DNA of 64,000 bases from Streptomyces werraensis (GTDB lineage Bacteria > Actinomycetota > Actinomycetes > Streptomycetales > Streptomycetaceae), in the NCBI GenBank assembly GCA_014656175.1, contig BNBX01000010.1, positions 186,001-250,000 of the forward strand, in the 5' to 3' direction. Under the pieces are notes generated by a model, which worked only from the letters and a program-made list of their open reading frames with translations, made no database searches and was not told where the DNA came from. Of this stretch, positions 61,498-64,000 are shown one piece after another; positions within the stretch are counted from its first letter, which is position 1; every line of letters begins with the position of its first letter. Made by a program: the position numbers and the translations under genes.

Positions 61498-62790
61498 TCA
61501 CCTGACGGCCGTCCCGTCCGGCCGCAGCTGCATGTGCGGGCGTCCGGTGACGAGCAGCCAGGCGGGCAGGGAGGCGAGGCAGAGCAGGGTGAGCATGCCG
61601 GGGGAGGCGACCAGGACGGCCGCGACGAACAGGCTCACCCAGCCCTGCCGGGTGACGGCGAGCAGCACGCCCAGGACGGCCGCGGACACCCCGACCGCCG
61701 GATGCACGCCGGGCACCAGGGCGTGCGCGCACAGGCCGAGCGCGGTCCCCACGAACACCGACGGGAAGATCCGGCCGCCGCGGAAGCCGCAGGACGCGGC
61801 GACCAGCAGCGCGGCCAGCTTCACCACCGTCATCACGGCGAACTCGCCGGCCGTCCAGCCGTCGGGGTCGGCGGCCAGCTCGGCGATCTCGTCGAGTCCC
61901 TTGAACAGGGTGAGGTGTCCGCCCAGGGCGGCGAGCGCGCCCAGGACCACGCCGCCGGCCGGGAGCATCAGCATGGGGTGCCGCAGCCGCCGGAACGCGC
62001 CGTGCACGTACGGGAAGGCGTACACGGCGCACATGCCGAGCAGCGCTCCCGCCGAGGCCACCACGAGCGACGCCAGCAGGTCGGCCCAGCCGGGCCCCCC
62101 GAACGGCGGCAGGTGCAGGTCGAAGCTCGGCTCCGACACCAGCGTGGTCGTCAGCGCTCCCGCCCCGGCCGCGGCCAGCGGTGCGAACAGGCTGTCCCAG
62201 AGCTGTCCCTTGACGCGCTGCCCGGCCAGCGCCTCGGAGATCACCAGCGCGGCGGCGACCGGCGTGCCGAACAGCGCGCCGATGGTGCCCGCCTCCGCCA
62301 GCGCCACCCAGCCCCGCCGGGCCGTCGACGGGAAGGCGCGGGCGCCGAACCACACCGCCAGCGACACGTTCACGGCGATGATCGGGTTCTCCGGTCCCAG
62401 GCTGGGGCCGCCGGCCAGGACCAGCGCGGTCACCAGCAGCAGCCCCGGCAGCACCGCGAGCGGCAGCACCGGCGCCTCCAGGCCGGTGGTCGCCGGGTCG
62501 GGGCCCGCGTGCCCGGGGACCTTCCACACCACGAGCCCGACCGCGACACCGGTGGCGGTCAGCATCGCGAACATCCACGCCACGGAGTAACGCCCGACGC
62601 CGAGCGCGTCCGGCAGGTCCTGCCAGAGCGCGTGCTGCAGCTCCTCGGCGGCCGCGCTCACCCCCAGCAGGACCAGACTCGTCACCACGCCGACCAGCAG
62701 CGCGGGCACGATGGTCGGCAGAAGGGCGCGTGCCGAGGCCGCCGGGGCGGTGCCGGGCGCCGGCTGCGTGCTGTCCTGGGCCACGCGCAC
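61498..62790 (-). CDS. ClC-type chloride channel/transporter
   Basis: A 430-residue membrane protein with about ten hydrophobic segments. The anion selectivity motifs are degenerate but recognisable: GGPSLGPENPI (about 127-137) for the GxGxP/GPxxP region and GFRGGRIFPS (about 337-346) for the GxFxP region. ClC proteins support extreme acid resistance in E. coli by leaking charge built up by decarboxylases, which fits the co-directional glutamate decarboxylase. GTG 62790 or 62784 are possible starts, both without ribosome sites but just after a TATCGT, suggesting a leaderless message. Confidence 0.82.
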   Translation of the reverse strand: MRVAQDSTQPAPGTAPAASARALLPTIVPALLVGVVTSLVLLGVSAAAEELQHALWQDLPDALGVGRYSVAWMFAMLTATGVAVGLVVWKVPGHAGPDPATTGLEAPVLPLAVLPGLLLVTALVLAGGPSLGPENPIIAVNVSLAVWFGARAFPSTARRGWVALAEAGTIGALFGTPVAAALVISEALAGQRVKGQLWDSLFAPLAAAGAGALTTTLVSEPSFDLHLPPFGGPGWADLLASLVVASAGALLGMCAVYAFPYVHGAFRRLRHPMLMLPAGGVVLGALAALGGHLTLFKGLDEIAELAADPDGWTAGEFAVMTVVKLAALLVAASCGFRGGRIFPSVFVGTALGLCAHALVPGVHPAVGVSAAVLGVLLAVTRQGWVSLFVAAVLVASPGMLTLLCLASLPAWLLVTGRPHMQLRPDGTAVR

Positions 62791-62828
62791 ACGATAAAGG
62801 GGACGAAAGGGATAAACCGGTAACCCGC

Positions 62829-62859
62829 TTGCACCTCACGTGGCGTGAGGACCCAGCCT
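62829..62859 (+). promoter_or_regulatory. tipA promoter and TipA operator
   Basis: TTGCAC (62829-62834) and CAGCCT (62854-62859) are separated by 19 bp, the long spacing of MerR-type promoters, and enclose a perfect inverted repeat CCTCACG-tgg-CGTGAGG at 62834-62850. This closely resembles the thiostrepton-inducible tipA promoter, where TipAL twists the spacer to activate transcription. Confidence 0.88.
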
Positions 62860-62884
62860 GGAGCGCGCAAGGAAAGGAGCGGAC

Positions 62885-63646
62885 ATGAGCTGGTCCGTGG
62901 GACAGGTGGCCGGTTTCGCCGGCGTCACGGTGCGCACCCTGCACCACTACGACGCCATCGGCCTGCTCGTGCCGAGCGAACGCAGCCACGCGGGGCACCG
63001 GCGCTACAGCGACGCCGACCTCGACCGACTGCAGCAGATCCTGTTCTACCGCGAGCTCGGCTTCCCGCTCGAGGAGGTCGCCGCGTTGCTCGACGACCCG
63101 GACGCGGACCCGCGGGCGCATCTGCGCCGCCAGCACGAGCTGCTGAGCGCCCGGATCGAGAGGCTGCAGAAGATGGCGGCGGCCGTGGAACAGGCCTTGG
63201 AGGCACGCACGATGGGAATCAACCTCACGCCCGAGGAGAAGTTCGAGGTCTTCGGCGACTTCGACCCCGACCAGTACCAGGAGGAGGTCCAGGAGCGCTG
63301 GGGCGACACCGACGCCTACCGCCAGTCGCGGGAGCGGACGGCCTCCTACACCAAGGAGGACTGGCAGCGGATCCAGAACGAGGCCGACGAGCTCACCCGG
63401 CGCTTCGTCGCCCTGATGGAGGTGGGCGAGCCGGCGGACTCCGAGGCGGCGATGGACGTCGCCGAGGACCACCGGCAGGGCATCTCCCGCAACCACTACG
63501 ACTGCGGCTACGAGATGCACACCTGCCTGGGCGAGATGTACGTCAACGACGAGCGGTTCACGCGCAACATCGACCAGGCCAGGCCGGGACTGGCCGCGTA
63601 CATGCGGGACGCGATCCTCGCCAACGCCGTACGGCACACCGCCTGA
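62885..63646 (+). CDS. tipA: TipAL, MerR-family thiopeptide-responsive regulator
   Basis: A 253-residue protein, the same length as TipAL. The MerR winged helix is WSVGQVAGFAGVTVRTLHHYDAIGLLVPSERSHAGHRRYS, followed by a coiled coil (about 75-105) and the TipAS drug-binding domain from Met110. Cys207 and Cys214 are present in NHYDCGYEMHTCLGEM; Cys214 is the residue that forms a covalent link with thiostrepton-type antibiotics. ATG 62885 follows AAGGAAAGGAGC. It activates its own promoter on binding the drug and gives multidrug protection by sequestration. A 13-bp hairpin follows. Confidence 0.96.
   Translation: MSWSVGQVAGFAGVTVRTLHHYDAIGLLVPSERSHAGHRRYSDADLDRLQQILFYRELGFPLEEVAALLDDPDADPRAHLRRQHELLSARIERLQKMAAAVEQALEARTMGINLTPEEKFEVFGDFDPDQYQEEVQERWGDTDAYRQSRERTASYTKEDWQRIQNEADELTRRFVALMEVGEPADSEAAMDVAEDHRQGISRNHYDCGYEMHTCLGEMYVNDERFTRNIDQARPGLAAYMRDAILANAVRHTA
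63212..63646 (+). CDS. tipA: TipAS, internal translation product of tipA
   Basis: An in-frame ATG at 63212 begins MGINLTPEEKFEVFG, matching the N-terminus of TipAS, the 144-residue drug-binding domain that in S. lividans is made in excess from the same mRNA. It lacks the DNA-binding domain and sequesters thiopeptides. The assignment rests on identity of position (residue 110) with the known protein. Confidence 0.85.
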   Translation: MGINLTPEEKFEVFGDFDPDQYQEEVQERWGDTDAYRQSRERTASYTKEDWQRIQNEADELTRRFVALMEVGEPADSEAAMDVAEDHRQGISRNHYDCGYEMHTCLGEMYVNDERFTRNIDQARPGLAAYMRDAILANAVRHTA

Positions 63647-63648
63647 CG

Positions 63649-63679
63649 GGTCGTGGCCCGGCCGCACCGGGCCACGACC
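63649..63679 (+). terminator. Hairpin terminator after tipA
   Basis: Perfect 13-bp stem GGTCGTGGCCCGG/CCGGGCCACGACC with loop CCGCA, starting 2 bp after the stop. Confidence 0.8.
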
Positions 63680-63835
63680 AGCGGCGATTCCCCTCCGGCG
63701 CCGGCTCGCGGCTTTCCCCGGGGCGGGGCACAGTGCATCCTGGGTACCCCCGCGGAACCTGGGCTTCGACGGCTGCGTTCATAATTTGGGCAGCCAGCCC
63801 CGCCCTTGACCCCCAGCTGCAGGAGCCACATCCCC

Positions 63836-64000
63836 GTGACCACGCTTGCGCTCGGCCCCGAGTGGCTGAGCCCGGACTACCTCATCGAGACCTTCAGCCT
63901 CCCCGGCATCCTGCTGATCGTCTTCGCGGAATCCGGACTCTTCGCGTTCCTGCCCGGCGACTCCCTGCTGTTCACAGCGGGTCTCTTCGTGGCCGAGGGC
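63836..64000 (+). CDS. DedA-family membrane protein, N-terminal part (cut by window edge)
   Basis: The first 55 codons of a membrane protein. The start GTG 63836 follows CAGGAGCC. The sequence LSPDYLIETFSLPGILLIVFAESGLFAFLPGDSLLF contains the DedA motif (FAESGLFAFLPGDSLLFTAG). DedA proteins are membrane transporters that recycle lipid carriers; the rest of the gene is outside the window. Confidence 0.85.
   Translation, partial: MTTLALGPEWLSPDYLIETFSLPGILLIVFAESGLFAFLPGDSLLFTAGLFVAEG

Overview
The window is high-GC actinobacterial DNA that looks like a Streptomyces chromosome. The evidence is gene content: bldG with its anti-sigma partner, topA with a lysine-rich tail and no zinc fingers, a thymidylate kinase fused to a membrane transporter, a Tad locus, tipA with its own promoter, a 6C small RNA, two SARP regulators, a DUF397/XRE/ATPase developmental module, frequent GTG or TTG starts, 4-bp ATGA overlaps and several probable leaderless promoters. 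About 52 protein genes, one tRNA and one small RNA are supported. Many hairpin terminators separate transcription units. No rRNA, CRISPR array, insertion sequence or integrase was seen.

Layout. 1-8.8 kb: metabolic and envelope genes (acetyl-CoA synthetase fragment, SulP transporter-carbonic anhydrase fusion, a deacetylase-like lipoprotein, a CooC-type ATPase, a degenerate Fic-fold protein, a membrane HAD phosphatase). 8.9-14.5 kb: the 6C RNA, then a Tad secretion/pilus operon (TadZ, TadA, TadB, TadC, DUF4244 pilin-like, TadE, TadG-like). 14.4-33.2 kb: conserved core, namely a DUF1998 helicase, bldG and its anti-sigma partner, hppA, a lipoprotein, a methyltransferase, topA, the transporter-tmk fusion, DNA polymerase III delta prime, an S33 peptidase lipoprotein and tRNA-Thr(CGT).

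33.3-45.3 kb is the most interesting region: a complete class I lasso peptide gene cluster. A 42-residue precursor (37462-37590) has a 21-residue core with Cys at 1, 7, 13 and 19 and Asp9, the siamycin/aborycin pattern. It is followed by cyclase, RRE protein, leader peptidase, ABC exporter, a MauE-like membrane protein, a DsbA-like oxidoreductase and a CapA-family protein that resembles the peptide epimerase of the MS-271 pathway. A histidine kinase and a second ABC exporter lie on the upstream side, a NarL-type response regulator on the downstream side, and an aspartate-less response regulator beside the tRNA. Expected flow: the precursor is bound by the RRE protein, cleaved by the peptidase, cyclised, cross-linked by two disulfides, possibly epimerised at the C-terminal Trp, then exported.

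45.3-64 kb: two SARP/NB-ARC regulators, a family A DNA polymerase without visible exonuclease motifs, a Clp-N/helix-turn-helix gene with a striking double-palindrome promoter, a DUF2786 protein, a lipoprotein, the DUF397-ATPase-XRE module with a shared palindrome TGCACGTGCA, an aldehyde dehydrogenase, a PadR regulator, a glutamate decarboxylase/ClC-type channel pair (possible acid resistance), tipA and the start of a DedA-family gene cut by the window edge.
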